Of a DNA stretch of 26,897 nucleotides, positions 7,327-16,400 are shown piece after piece. Position numbers and translations under genes: made by a program. The DNA lies in assembly GCA_965370805.1 (NCBI GenBank), contig CBDUVZ010000029.1, forward strand, positions 1 through 26,897, in the 5' to 3' direction. The stretch's first letter is position 1. Each line of letters opens with the position of its first letter. The stretch is from CBDUVZ01 sp965370805 (GTDB lineage: Bacteria; Hydrothermota; Tepidihabitantia; Tepidihabitantales; Tepidihabitantaceae). The notes beneath the pieces are model-generated. The model was not told where the DNA came from. It did no database searches and saw only the letters and a list, made by a program, of their open reading frames with translations.

Positions 7327-7778
7327 TGCAGGACCGCCTTCTTGCCGGCCAGCCGGTTGGATGGCCCCAGGGACTTCACTTTGTCGCTCACTTCGCGCAC
7401 CACTTCGGCAAACCGCTCGCCTTCAGCCGCGGACACCCAGGAGAAAACCACCCGGCCCGGCTCGATCCCGAAGAACTCAAGCAGGTCGTGAAGCACCGCG
7501 AACCTCCTGCGTGCGACGTAATTGCCGGTCAGGTAGTGGCAGTCACCGGGATGGCAGCCCGAAACCAGCACCCCGTCAGCCCCGTTCTGAAGCGCCTTCA
7601 GGATGTAGAACGGGTCCACCCGGCCCGAACACGGAACCCGGACCACTCTGATTGCGGGCGGGTACTGAATCCGGGAAATCCCGGCCAGGTCCGCGCCCGC
7701 GTACGAACACCAGTTGCACAGGAACGCGACAATCCTGGGCTCGAATTCTGCCTTCGGCGCTTTGCCTTCTGTCTTCAT
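7323..7778 (-). CDS. mvhD: MvhD/FlxD 2Fe-2S electron-transfer subunit (second copy)
   Basis: The 151-residue protein is of the MvhD family, which passes electrons from an input module into HdrA. It shows the family motifs: FLCNWCSYAGADLAG (Cys 21 and 24), VPCSGRVDP (Cys 50) and GCHPGDCHY (Cys 75 and 80), followed by a helical C-terminus. The ATG at 7778 was chosen because GGAGAGGA directly precedes it; the open frame continues 39 codons upstream but only overlaps hdrA antiparallel-free sequence without homology. It lies eight bases after the double-hdrA stop and overlaps flxC by four bases. It is clearly paralogous to the product at 12964-13386, which supports two separate electron-input branches in one operon. 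Confidence 0.88.
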   Translation of the reverse strand: MKTEGKAPKAEFEPRIVAFLCNWCSYAGADLAGISRIQYPPAIRVVRVPCSGRVDPFYILKALQNGADGVLVSGCHPGDCHYLTGNYVARRRFAVLHDLLEFFGIEPGRVVFSWVSAAEGERFAEVVREVSDKVKSLGPSNRLAGKKAVLQ

Positions 7779-7786
7779 TCCTCTCC

Positions 7787-10700
7787 TCAGCCCAGCAGCG
7801 CGACAATCTCGCGGTGGATATTCTCGTTCGTGACGCCCCGGATGTCGAGCGCGCTGCACCGGCAGTTGGCCGCACACGCGCCGCAGCCTTTGCACAGCAC
7901 TTCGTTCACCACCGCGGCCTGTTTGCCGGTCTTCTCGTTCACGACCTGGACTTCAATCGCCCGGTACGCGCACAGGGTTTCACACATCCGGCACGCGGTG
8001 CACCGTTCCTGGTCAACGTGCGCCACGGTCGCCTCGGCCTCAAGCGTATCCCGGGACAGGATTGTCGCGGCCCGGCCGGCCGCGGCCTTGGCCTGGGCGA
8101 CCGCTTCGTCGATGAACTTGGGGAAATGACACAACCCGGCCATGAACACGCCTTCGGTGGCGAAATCGACCGGCCGCAGCTTCATGTGGGCTTCAAGGAA
8201 GAACCCTTCCGCGTTCAACGGCACTTTGAGCATCTTCGCCAGTTCACCGGCCCCGGCCCTGGGCACGACGCCCGAAGACAGGACAAGACACCCGGGCCTG
8301 AACTCGATCTTCCGGTCGAGGATCGGGTCCCGCACCAGGACAACCGGTTTGCCGTCCTCAATGCTCACTTCCGGCTTCTCATCAACCGTGTACCGGATGA
8401 ACACCACGCCCTTTTCCCGGGCCTGGCGGTAAAACTCCTCGCGCATGCCGTAGGTCCGGATTTCCCGGTACAGCACGTACACGTCCGTGTCCGGGTTCAA
8501 TTCCTTAAGCGCAATCGCGTTCTTCACCGCCTCGACGCAGCAGATGCGCGAGCAGTACGGCCGCTCCGGCTCGCGCGAACCCACGCACTGGATCATGACG
8601 ACGGAACCGAAGGAAAAGGGGTCAAGGGGTCGAGGGGTCGAGGGTTCAAGGGTTTGATTCCGGGACTCTTCTATTGTCCTCTCCAGTTCCTGCTGAGTAA
8701 CAATGGAGTCGCTTTCTCCGTAGTGATACTCGGTCGGAGTGCGATACTCGGCCCCGGTCGCGACAACCACTACGCCGTGCTCGAAGGAAAGGGTTCTAGG
8801 GTTCGGTCCCTTGAACCCTCTTTCCGCCCCTTGGCCCCTTGAACCCTTTTGGATTGTGGTCTTATAGTTTCCTACAAACCCTTCAATCGTCTTCAACTCC
8901 GCGCCGGTGTGCACTTTGATGCGCGGGTGGTTGCGCACTTTGTCCGCCATCTCGCCGATTCGGACCTGGACGTCGTCGCCTTCGGCCGTGTGCCAGATAG
9001 TCCGGGCATTGCCGCCCAGCTCCTCTTCTTTCTCAACCAGGCACACATCGAACCCTTCGTCCGCAATCGCGAGCGCGGCCGACATCCCGGCAATCCCACC
9101 GCCGATGACCAGCGCGGCCTTCGTCACCGCCAGTTCCACGGTGGGCAACGGGCTCTGCCGGACCGCCCGGGCAATTGCCATCCGCACCAGCTCCTTTGCC
9201 TTTGCGGTTGCCTGCTCCGGCTCTTTCATGTGCACCCATGAACACTGGTCCCGGATATTGGCCATCGAGAACAGGTGTGGGTTCAGGCCGGCTTCGGCCA
9301 TTGTGGCCTGGAACAGCGGCTCGTGGGTCCGGGGCGAACAGGACGCAATCATCACCCGGTTCAGCCGGTGCTCCTTGATCAATTCCTTGAGTCGTTCCTG
9401 GGTGTCGCCCGAGCACGAGTACAGATTCTCGTCCGCGAACACCACGAACGGCAGGGTCTTCGCGTATTCCACCACCGCTGGCACGTCAACGATGCCGCCG
9501 ATATTGGTCCCGCAATGGCAGATGAACGCGCCGATGCGCGGCGGCTCGCCCCGGATGTCGGTCTCAGCCGGGAACTCCTTTTCGGTCGCCAGCGTGCCCC
9601 GGGCCTCGGCCAGAATGCCCTGGGCCGCCGCGGCCGCACCGGATGCTTCGGTGACCGTCTCCGGTATCGCCATCGGGGTCTGGAAGCTGCCCGCGACGCT
9701 GAACCCCGGCCTCGATGTCCCGACCGGGTCCCAGATGTTCCCGCTCACGAACCCGTACTGGTCCAGCTCGATATCGAGCTTCCGGCTCAACTCGAGCAGT
9801 TCCTGCGGCGGAACCAGGCCGCAGGACAGCACCACCATGTCGAACCGCTCGGCGTGAGCCCCGTCCTCGGTCGCGTACCGCACGAACAGGTCGTGCGTCT
9901 CCGGGTCTTCCCGGACTTCGGGAACCCGGGCCCGAACCAGTTGCACGCCGTACTGCTCCTCGGCCCGGTCAACGTACTTGTCGAAATCCTTGCCGTACGC
10001 CCGCATGTCCATATAGAAGATGGTCGGCTCGACCCCGGGCATATGCTCTCTCGTAATCACCGCTTCCTTGACCGCATACATGCAACACATCGCCGAACAG
10101 TAGCCGCGCTCGACCGACTCGTCCCGCGAGCCGACGCACTGCAGCCAGGCCACCTTTGTCGGCGGTTTGCCGTCGGATGGCCGCTGCACGTGCCCGGAAT
10201 ACGGCCCGGACGCGCACAGGATTCGCTCGAACTCAAGGCTGGTAACTACGTTCGGATACCGACCATGGCCGAACTCGGGCCGCAGGCTGGTCGGTGCGAT
10301 CTTCGACCCGGCCGCCACCACGACCGACCCGACCTCGATTTCAATCTCCTCATCCTGCTGCTCGTAGTCAATCGCCCCGGCTTTGCAGATCTTCTGGCAG
10401 GCGCCGCACTTGTCCTTGGTGAACTTCAGGCAGTGGGCCCGGTCAATCATCGGCACGTTCGGCACCGCCTGGGCGTAGAGCCGGAATATCGCCCGGCGTT
10501 CGGAAAGCCCGCCTTCGAACTCGTTGGGCAGCTTGACCGGGCATTTGGCCAGGCAGTCACCGCAGCCGGTACACTTGTCCATGTCAACCGACCGGGCGTG
10601 TTTCAACAGTTTCGCTTTCAGATTGCCCGGCTCGCCGTCAACCGACAGCACTTCGGTTAAGGTAAGCAGCTCAATGTTGTGATGCCGGCCCGCGGCGACG

Positions 10701-10900
10701 AGTTTCGGCGACAGGATACACATCGAGCAGTCATTGGTCGGGAACGTCTTGTCGAGCATCGCCATCACGCCGCCGATGGCGGACGACCGCTCGACCAGGT
10801 ACACTTTGTACCCGGAGTCGGCCAAATCCAGCGCGCTCTGCACCCCGCCGATACCCGCGCCGATGACCAGGACGGCACCCGTCGGCGTCTGCTCAGCCAT
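7787..10900 (-). CDS. hdrA: Double HdrA flavoprotein (HdrA-HdrA fusion)
   Basis: HdrA is the FAD- and Fe-S-carrying subunit where electron bifurcation occurs in HdrABC complexes. This 1037-residue protein holds two HdrA units. The first (1-450) starts directly at the FAD fold (GAGIGG, 14-19), has CSMC (58-61), CTGCGDCLAKCP (110-121) and CGACQKIC (165-172), and lacks the usual N-terminal Cys domain and C-terminal ferredoxin. The second (from about 455) has the N-terminal domain (ICHCGTNIGG), FAD fold (GGGIAG, 600-605) and C-terminal motifs CTACRMCETLC (967-977) and CKGCGACAANC (1003-1013), but no inserted ferredoxin. Two repeat-encoded inserts (684-703, 745-764) lie in the second flavin domain. 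The ATG at 10900 has GGAGG about ten bases upstream; a GTG four codons earlier is possible. Confidence 0.9.
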   Translation of the reverse strand: MAEQTPTGAVLVIGAGIGGVQSALDLADSGYKVYLVERSSAIGGVMAMLDKTFPTNDCSMCILSPKLVAAGRHHNIELLTLTEVLSVDGEPGNLKAKLLKHARSVDMDKCTGCGDCLAKCPVKLPNEFEGGLSERRAIFRLYAQAVPNVPMIDRAHCLKFTKDKCGACQKICKAGAIDYEQQDEEIEIEVGSVVVAAGSKIAPTSLRPEFGHGRYPNVVTSLEFERILCASGPYSGHVQRPSDGKPPTKVAWLQCVGSRDESVERGYCSAMCCMYAVKEAVITREHMPGVEPTIFYMDMRAYGKDFDKYVDRAEEQYGVQLVRARVPEVREDPETHDLFVRYATEDGAHAERFDMVVLSCGLVPPQELLELSRKLDIELDQYGFVSGNIWDPVGTSRPGFSVAGSFQTPMAIPETVTEASGAAAAAQGILAEARGTLATEKEFPAETDIRGEPPRIGAFICHCGTNIGGIVDVPAVVEYAKTLPFVVFADENLYSCSGDTQERLKELIKEHRLNRVMIASCSPRTHEPLFQATMAEAGLNPHLFSMANIRDQCSWVHMKEPEQATAKAKELVRMAIARAVRQSPLPTVELAVTKAALVIGGGIAGMSAALAIADEGFDVCLVEKEEELGGNARTIWHTAEGDDVQVRIGEMADKVRNHPRIKVHTGAELKTIEGFVGNYKTTIQKGSRGQGAERGFKGPNPRTLSFEHGVVVVATGAEYRTPTEYHYGESDSIVTQQELERTIEESRNQTLEPSTPRPLDPFSFGSVVMIQCVGSREPERPYCSRICCVEAVKNAIALKELNPDTDVYVLYREIRTYGMREEFYRQAREKGVVFIRYTVDEKPEVSIEDGKPVVLVRDPILDRKIEFRPGCLVLSSGVVPRAGAGELAKMLKVPLNAEGFFLEAHMKLRPVDFATEGVFMAGLCHFPKFIDEAVAQAKAAAGRAATILSRDTLEAEATVAHVDQERCTACRMCETLCAYRAIEVQVVNEKTGKQAAVVNEVLCKGCGACAANCRCSALDIRGVTNENIHREIVALLG
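8617..8655. repeat. GGGTTCAAG-class array inside double hdrA, array 1
   Basis: G-rich units (AAGGGGTCAAGGGGTCGAGG, then GGTCGAGGGTTCAAGGG) on the plus strand. Read on the coding strand this gives TLEPSTPRPLDPF within the second FAD domain. It is oriented opposite to the array at 8788-8850, 130 bp away, so the two could pair. Confidence 0.75.
8788..8850. repeat. GGGTTCAAG-class array inside double hdrA, array 2
   Basis: A short G-rich arm (AAAGGGTTCTAGGGTTCGG) is followed by a C-rich arm (TCCCTTGAACCCT, CCCCTTGGCCCCTTGAACCC). The coding strand reads KGSRGQGAERGFKGPNPRTL in frame. Confidence 0.75.
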
Positions 10901-11019
10901 GGTGAGCAACACCTCCGGGCACCATCAAGTCAAAGTGCAAAATGCAACCTGCAAATCTCAAAATCAGGCCCTTCGCTCCGTCATCTTGCCTTTTGCACTT
11001 TGCAGCTTGCAATTTGCAA
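10901..11019. repeat. Gap between the two hdr modules with TTGCAATTTGCA-class repeats
   Basis: This 119-bp gap is the longest inside the electron-transfer operon and separates the tandem-hdrC gene from double hdrA. It holds AAGTGCAAAATGCAACCTGC, CTTGCCTTTTGCACTTTGC and AGCTTGCAATTTGCAATC, a quasi-periodic TTGCA series. The ribosome site of double hdrA (GGAGG) is at its left end. I found no convincing promoter or terminator, so cotranscription across it is likely but unproven. Confidence 0.6.
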
Positions 11020-11787
11020 TCACTCCTCGCCCTTCTCTGCTCTTTCCAGCGCGGCCAGGCTCTCCGGATACGAGTATCCATCTTCCACCGCGAGTTCCTT
11101 GATGGCGTTCATTATCTGGCTTATCTGCACGCCCTGCGGGCATCGGGAAAAGCACCGGTAGTGAATGGCGCAGACGTCCTTGAACTTGCTCGCCAGCGCC
11201 TCATCGCGCAGCCCGAGGTTCACCAACCGGATAAACCGGCGCGGGTCCATGCTCTCATCCATCAGAGTCTCAGGGCAGACCGCGGTGCAGGAACCGCAGG
11301 TGAAACACCGGGCCGCCTCGGGAACCTTCTCGATGACCTGGTTCTTGAAACCCGGGTCCATCTCCTTCTGCCTGATTGTCCCTTCGCTCGTCCGACCTTC
11401 CGCATCTTGCACCTTGCCTTCTGCCTCTTGCTCCCTTGCTCCCTTGAACCCTTGAACCCTGGAACCCTTTTCTTCAGCAATCTGCACAACCGCGTCCGCA
11501 ACCGCGCCGATGTTCACCCCCTGCGGGCACCGATTCAGACAGGTGGAATGGTACGCGCATATCCAGACGAACTCGGACTTGTACACTTCTTCTTTCATCC
11601 CGAGAATCGCCATCCGGATGATACGCCGCGGGTTGTACTTCTCGTCCAGCTTCCGCACCGGGCACGAAGCCGAGCACGAACCGCACGCGAGGCAGTGCAT
11701 GAAATCCCGGTTCCCCATCTTCTCCCCGATGCGGTACTTGAATTCCGCGTCAAGCGCATTGACCAGGATTTCTTTTGCTTTCGGCAC
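11020..11787 (-). CDS. hdrC: Tandem HdrC-HdrC iron-sulfur protein
   Basis: The 255-residue protein contains two HdrC-like units. Each has one intact 4Fe-4S motif (CLACGSCSASCP from 32; CFTCGSCTAVCP from 161). Each also has a second motif that has lost one cysteine (CAYHSTCLNRCP from 77; CAIHYRCFSRCP from 206, both C-x5-C-x3-C). HdrC normally carries electrons between HdrA and HdrB. Loss of the same position in both units implies duplication after the change, or a shared functional reason. The units are joined by a 37-residue linker, about 106-142, encoded by repeat sequence (KGSRVQGFKGA then EGKVQDAEGR). The GTG start was chosen because GAGGAG lies six bases upstream, overlapping the preceding stop region; the longer frame upstream has no homology. 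The preceding gene ends two bases before this start. Confidence 0.83.
   Translation of the reverse strand: MPKAKEILVNALDAEFKYRIGEKMGNRDFMHCLACGSCSASCPVRKLDEKYNPRRIIRMAILGMKEEVYKSEFVWICAYHSTCLNRCPQGVNIGAVADAVVQIAEEKGSRVQGFKGAREQEAEGKVQDAEGRTSEGTIRQKEMDPGFKNQVIEKVPEAARCFTCGSCTAVCPETLMDESMDPRRFIRLVNLGLRDEALASKFKDVCAIHYRCFSRCPQGVQISQIMNAIKELAVEDGYSYPESLAALERAEKGEE
11402..11470. repeat. Repeat linker sequence inside tandem hdrC
   Basis: CTTGCACCTTGCCTTCTGCC passes into CTTGCTCCCTTGCTCCC and then CTTGAACCCTTGAACCCTGG, a join of the TTGCA-like and CCCTTGAACCC classes. It encodes the linker between the two HdrC units and keeps the frame open. Confidence 0.75.
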
Positions 11788-11789
11788 TC

Positions 11790-12962
11790 CTACTCCTCGC
11801 CGATGGTCTTGAACTCGTCCTCTTTGAACGTTGTCAGCGGCAGCTCTTCGTCCAGACTCCGGCCCGAGACGTAATCGAACTCGGCCTGGGCATCGCGCGA
11901 CACCTTCTTGAACAGCGGGGTCAGCCCGATACCGACCGGGCACGAATCCTCGCAGATACCGCACCCGACGCACGACATCATCATGTGGTTCATCCGCGTC
12001 AAGTGGAACAGCAGAGTTTCAGACGGCATCCGGGTCATCCCTTTGCGCTTCGATATCATGACGTGTTCCCCGAGGCTGCGCGTGAAGCTGTCCGAATCGA
12101 AGAAGCACTCCCGGCAGTAACAGACCGGGCACACGTTCATGCAGTTGTGGCAATTCAGGCAGTCGGCGAAGTACCGAACCAGGTTGTCCGGACCCATCAT
12201 CTCCTTATCCATCTCTTCGATGCGGGCCGCGGCATTCGCCTTGCGCTTGTCGGCCAGTTCCTCAAGGTATTTCACCCGTTTGTCCGGGACGTCGCCTTCC
12301 GCGACCTCAAGCCCTTCAAGCAGGGCCGCGCCTTTGTCATTCGCCGACTCAAGCCATAATTCCTCGTCCGGATTCAACCCCAGGAACCCGATAGCAACGT
12401 CAAACACCATCGGCTTCGCATATTCGCACAACTGACACGCGGCACGTAAGTCCGGGTTGTCGTACTGCTCTTTCTGGTTCCGGGCAAAGTTATTGTCGAA
12501 ATCAGACAAGGAGAGAGTCCGCGGATCCGAGTCCTGAGACCCTTGAACCCTGGGACCCTTGAACCCTGGAACCCTCTCCGCAAACCCTGCCGACTTGTAT
12601 GTGCCCGGGCAGTCGATGCCAATCAGCACCAGGTTGTCGAGCAGGACTTGGCGCAGCTTGACCAGTTCCACCACGGCCCGCATTTCGCACGGCCGCAGCA
12701 AAAGGCCGACTTTCGCGCCTTCGGCCGGTAGTTTGGCGATATCGTGGATAACCGAAGCGGCGTTCACCGCCATGGCCGGCATCAGCGGTGCCGTGTCTTT
12801 CATCCTGTCCGGGTTCGAAACCAGTGCCATAGTCGCGGCTCCGGACCCGGACATGGCCGGCACCAGAATCGCCGACAGCTTTCCGTCCTTGAGCCAGCCG
12901 GCAAACAACTCCTGCAGCGTGGCTTCCGGGTTCTTGTCTCTGGTCTTCAATAAGCCCTTCAT
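11790..12962 (-). CDS. FrhB/FdhB-like iron-sulfur electron-input protein
   Basis: The 390-residue protein has an N-terminal region like the beta subunits of F420-reducing hydrogenase and formate dehydrogenase (GLLLRPCEMRAVVELVKLRQ, about 86-105; LVLIGIDCPGTYKS). Its C-terminus has two 4Fe-4S motifs: CLNCHNCMNVCPVCYCRECF from 268 and CVGCGICEDSCP from 331. Such proteins often sit next to HdrA and MvhD in anaerobes and link them to a flavin or hydrogenase partner. It is paralogous to the FlxC-like product (6448-7326). Residues about 130-153 (PGFKGPRVQGSQDSDPRTL) come from a CCCTTGAACCC repeat insertion. The ATG lies one base after the mvhD stop (TAACATG). The input donor is unknown; binding of F420 is neither shown nor excluded. 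Confidence 0.75.
   Translation of the reverse strand: MKGLLKTRDKNPEATLQELFAGWLKDGKLSAILVPAMSGSGAATMALVSNPDRMKDTAPLMPAMAVNAASVIHDIAKLPAEGAKVGLLLRPCEMRAVVELVKLRQVLLDNLVLIGIDCPGTYKSAGFAERVPGFKGPRVQGSQDSDPRTLSLSDFDNNFARNQKEQYDNPDLRAACQLCEYAKPMVFDVAIGFLGLNPDEELWLESANDKGAALLEGLEVAEGDVPDKRVKYLEELADKRKANAAARIEEMDKEMMGPDNLVRYFADCLNCHNCMNVCPVCYCRECFFDSDSFTRSLGEHVMISKRKGMTRMPSETLLFHLTRMNHMMMSCVGCGICEDSCPVGIGLTPLFKKVSRDAQAEFDYVSGRSLDEELPLTTFKEDEFKTIGEE
12538..12578. repeat. CCCTTGAACCC-class array inside the FrhB-like gene
   Basis: GACCCTTGAACCCTGGGACC and CCTTGAACCCTGGAACCCTC form an in-frame array. The coding strand reads RVPGFKGPRVQGSQ, a peptide that recurs in other interrupted genes of this operon. 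Confidence 0.78.
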
Positions 12963-12963
12963 G

Positions 12964-13386
12964 TTACACGTCCCACTTGTCCCGGAACTCACTCGGGCCT
13001 TTCTTCCGTATCGCTGTAGTCATCTCGGTAACCGTGTCGGCGAACTTCCGGCCTTCGGCCGCGCTTATCCAGCGCAGCCACACCCGGTCCTGGTCCAGCC
13101 CGACCGACCGCATAATCGAGTTGAACAGGACCATCCGGCGCCGGGCCTTGTAGTTGCCGGAAACGTAGTGGCAGTCGCCCGGATGGCATCCGCCGATGAA
13201 CACGCCGTCCGCACCCTCGAGCAGGGCGCGCAGGATGTACACCGAATCGACCGAACTAGAGCACATCACCCTTATCGGCCGCATGTTCGGCGGGTACTGC
13301 ATCCGGGACGTCCCGGCCAGGTCAGCACCCGCATAAGTACACCAGTTACACAGAAACCCGACAATCCTCGGTTCAAAATCCGCCAT
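12964..13386 (-). CDS. mvhD: MvhD 2Fe-2S electron-transfer subunit (first copy)
   Basis: The 140-residue protein has all MvhD landmarks: FLCNWCTYAGADLAG (Cys 13 and 16), VMCSSSVDS (Cys 42) and GCHPGDCHY (Cys 67 and 72), then KARRRM and a helical tail. It should dock on HdrA and feed it electrons from the FrhB-like partner encoded next. The ATG at 13386 has AGGAGG five bases upstream, which decides the start over a position seven codons earlier. It follows the HdrA-GltD-HdrA gene after a 76-bp gap and is one base from the next gene. Both MvhD copies share most core residues but differ at the C-terminus, so they likely serve different partners. Confidence 0.9.
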   Translation of the reverse strand: MADFEPRIVGFLCNWCTYAGADLAGTSRMQYPPNMRPIRVMCSSSVDSVYILRALLEGADGVFIGGCHPGDCHYVSGNYKARRRMVLFNSIMRSVGLDQDRVWLRWISAAEGRKFADTVTEMTTAIRKKGPSEFRDKWDV

Positions 13387-13462
13387 CAGACCTCCTCGGA
13401 TACGCAAGACGCGGAACGCATCAGGCGTATTGCGTGAAGCGTAAAGCGTAGAGCGCTCAGTA
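13387..13462. repeat. GCGTAAAGCGTAGAGCG-class repeat spacer
   Basis: This 76-bp gap between the fusion gene and mvhD holds ACGCAAGACGCGGAACGC, GGCGTATTGCGTGAAGCG and TAAAGCGTAGAGCGCTC, a quasi-periodic CG-TA-rich series. The mvhD ribosome site is at its left edge. No promoter is evident. Confidence 0.5.
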
Positions 13463-16400
13463 TCATACCGCCGCGTCCACTATTGAAATCATCTGCTTTG
13501 CCCGGAATCCGCTCAACTCAATCGCATTCGACGGGCACGCCATCGCGCACGCTCCACAGCCCTGGCACAATACTGCGGTCACTTCGGACTTGCCTGTTTC
13601 CGGATCCACCCGGGCCGCTTCGTACTGGCAGACCTGCTCACAGATACCGCACCCGACGCACCAGCGGGCATTGACACTGGCAACAACCGCGTCGGTCGAG
13701 AGCTCCCTGTGGCTGATGATTGAACAGGCCCGGGCAGCAGCGGCATACGCCTGGGAAACGGCTTCCGGAATCCGCCGCGGGCTGTGCGCCATCCCGGCCA
13801 TGAACACACCCCGGGTCGTGAAGTCAACCGGCCTGAGCTTTACGTGCGCTTCGAGGAAGAACCCGTCCTGGTTCGTCGGCACCTTGAGCAGTTGCGCAAT
13901 CTCCGGGTTCGATTCCGCGGGCACTACCCCGCAGGACAGAACCAGCAGGTCGGCATCAATACCAAGCTGCGCCTTGAGCACCAGGTCCTTGATTGAGACG
14001 TGCAGCTTGCCGTCCTTCTCGGTCACTTCCGGCTTACGGTCTTCGTCGAACCGGACGAACATCACCCCGGCGGCGCGCGCATCCCGGTACAACCCTTCCT
14101 TGAACCCGTAGGTACGCATGTCCCGGTACAGAACGTATACGTTCCGCTTCGGATTCAGCTCCTTCAGCTTCAGCGCGTTTTTCACCGCTTCGGTGCAGCA
14201 CACCCGCGAGCACCACGGATGCTCGTCATCCCGCGAACCCACGCACTGAATCATCACCACGTGCTGAACGTCGTCGAGCCTGTCCGCATCGTCGGCAATC
14301 ATCCTCTCCAGCCCGGTCTGGGTCACGACATTGTCGTTTTCCCCGTACAGGTACTCAGTCGGCTTGTACTCCTCGGCCCCGGTCGCAACCACAAACACGC
14401 CGTGCTCAAGAGAAAGGGTCTGAGGATTCGAGGGTTCTAGGGTTCTAGGGTTTGCGGATTCCAGCTCACTTGACCCCTTGACCCCTTGACCCCTTGACCC
14501 CTTTGTTTCGATTGTGCTCTTATAATTGCCGACGTATCCGCTCACGTCCGTCAACTTCGCGCCGGTGAACACCTTGATTTTCGGGTTCGCCTCAATCTTT
14601 GCTTCCAGGCCTGCCAGGAACTCACCAAGGCTGTTACCGGCTTCGTCGTACCGCAGGTTACGCACGTGCCCGCCCAGCCGATCCTGCTTCTCGACCAGGA
14701 ACACCTCGAAATCCTGGTCCGCAATCGCCAGCGCCGCAGTCATCCCGGCCAGACCTCCGCCGATTACCAGGGCATTCTGGATTATCTCCTGGGATAACGA
14801 ATGCAGCGGTCTCAGGAGTCGGGCGCCAGCCACCGCCATCCGGACCAGTTCGTTCGACTTCCGAGTTGCGGTCTCCGGCTCTTTCATATGCACCCAGGAA
14901 CACTGATCCCGGATATTCGCCATCATGAATAAGTGCCGGTTCAGACCTGCTTCGGCCAGGGTCTCCTGAAACAGCGGCTCGTGGGTCCGCGGTGTGCACG
15001 ACGCCACTACCACCCGGTTGAGCTTGTGCTCTTCAATCGTCTTCGTAATCTTCTGCTGGGTATCCTGGGAACAGGTAAACAGGTTCTCTTCCGCGTACAC
15101 CACTCCGGGCAGGGTCTTCGCATACTCCACTACGCTCGGCACGTTCACCACCCCGCCGATATTGATCCCGCAGTTGCAGACGAACACCCCGATCCGCGGC
15201 TCCTCAAGCGAGACATCCCGCTCCGGCGGATACTCCTTGCGTGTCACCAGCGTACCCCTGGCCTTGGTGAGCAGCGCTCCTGCCTGGGCCGCAACCCCGG
15301 TCGCTTCGGTCACCGTTTCCGGGATATCCTTGGGCTCGCTCATCGCCCCGCACACGAAGATACCTTCCCGGCTGGTTTTCGTCGGCACGTGCGGGTCGGT
15401 CCGGACGAATCCCAGGTCGTCGGTTTCCACCCCGATGCTCCGCGCCAGTTCGGACGCCTTCGGGTCAGCAATCAGCGCCGCGGAAACCACTACCATGTCG
15501 TATTTCTCTTCGACCAGTTCGCCGTCCTCGTTCTCGAACGAGATGACAAGGTCCTCGGTTTTCTCGTCCCGGTTGAGCGCGCTCACTTTGCACCGGCGGT
15601 ATTGAATCCCGTACTCATTCTGCGCTCGCTGGTAGTACGCCTCGAAATCCTTACCAAAGCAGCGCATGTCCATGAAATAGACGTGGCAGTCCAGCTTGCC
15701 TCCGCAGTGCTCGCGCGCGATGACCGCTTCCTTGGTCGCAAACATGCAGCAGACCGACGAGCAATAGAAATGCTCCTGGTTACGTGAGCCGACACACTGA
15801 ATCCAGGCTACTCTGTCCGGTTGCTTGCCGTCTGACGGACGCTGGACGTGTCCTTCGGACGGCCCGGTCGCGGAAAGAATCCGCTCAAACTCCAGGCTGG
15901 TGACGACGTTCGGATACCTGCCGTACCCGTAGCCGGAATCGGAGAGGGTTCCAGGATTCCAGGGTTCCAGGGTTCCAGTATCCGAACCCTCGGACCCTTG
16001 GACCCTCGGACCCTTGGACCCTTGCCCGGGTTTGTACTCCTTGAACCCCGCCGCAAGCACCACCGCGCCGACTTCAATCTCCTCCTCGGTCGCGGTCATC
16101 GAATGGTCAATCGCCCCGGCTTCACACGCTGCCACGCACTGCATGCACTCGGAGCACACCCCACAGTTCAGGCACCGTTCCGCCTCGGCAACCGCGGTTT
16201 CCTCGTCGAACCCGAGCCCGATTTCGTCATACCCTTTGAGCCGTTCCTTAACCGGTATCTGTTTCTCTACCGCGCGCTCGCGCGGCTTGACTCCGGCCCG
16301 GTATCCGGCCGAATCCTCGGTCTTCACCGGTTCAGGCTTCGGCTCATCCCGGCCCGCGGCCAGGTCCTCACCCCGGATGTACCGGTCAATCGAGATGGCG

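Noticed and set aside
14412..14505. CRISPR-like short regular repeats (CTTGACCCC units)
   Set aside because: Units are 9 bp or less without unique spacers, there are no cas genes and the arrays lie inside reading frames.
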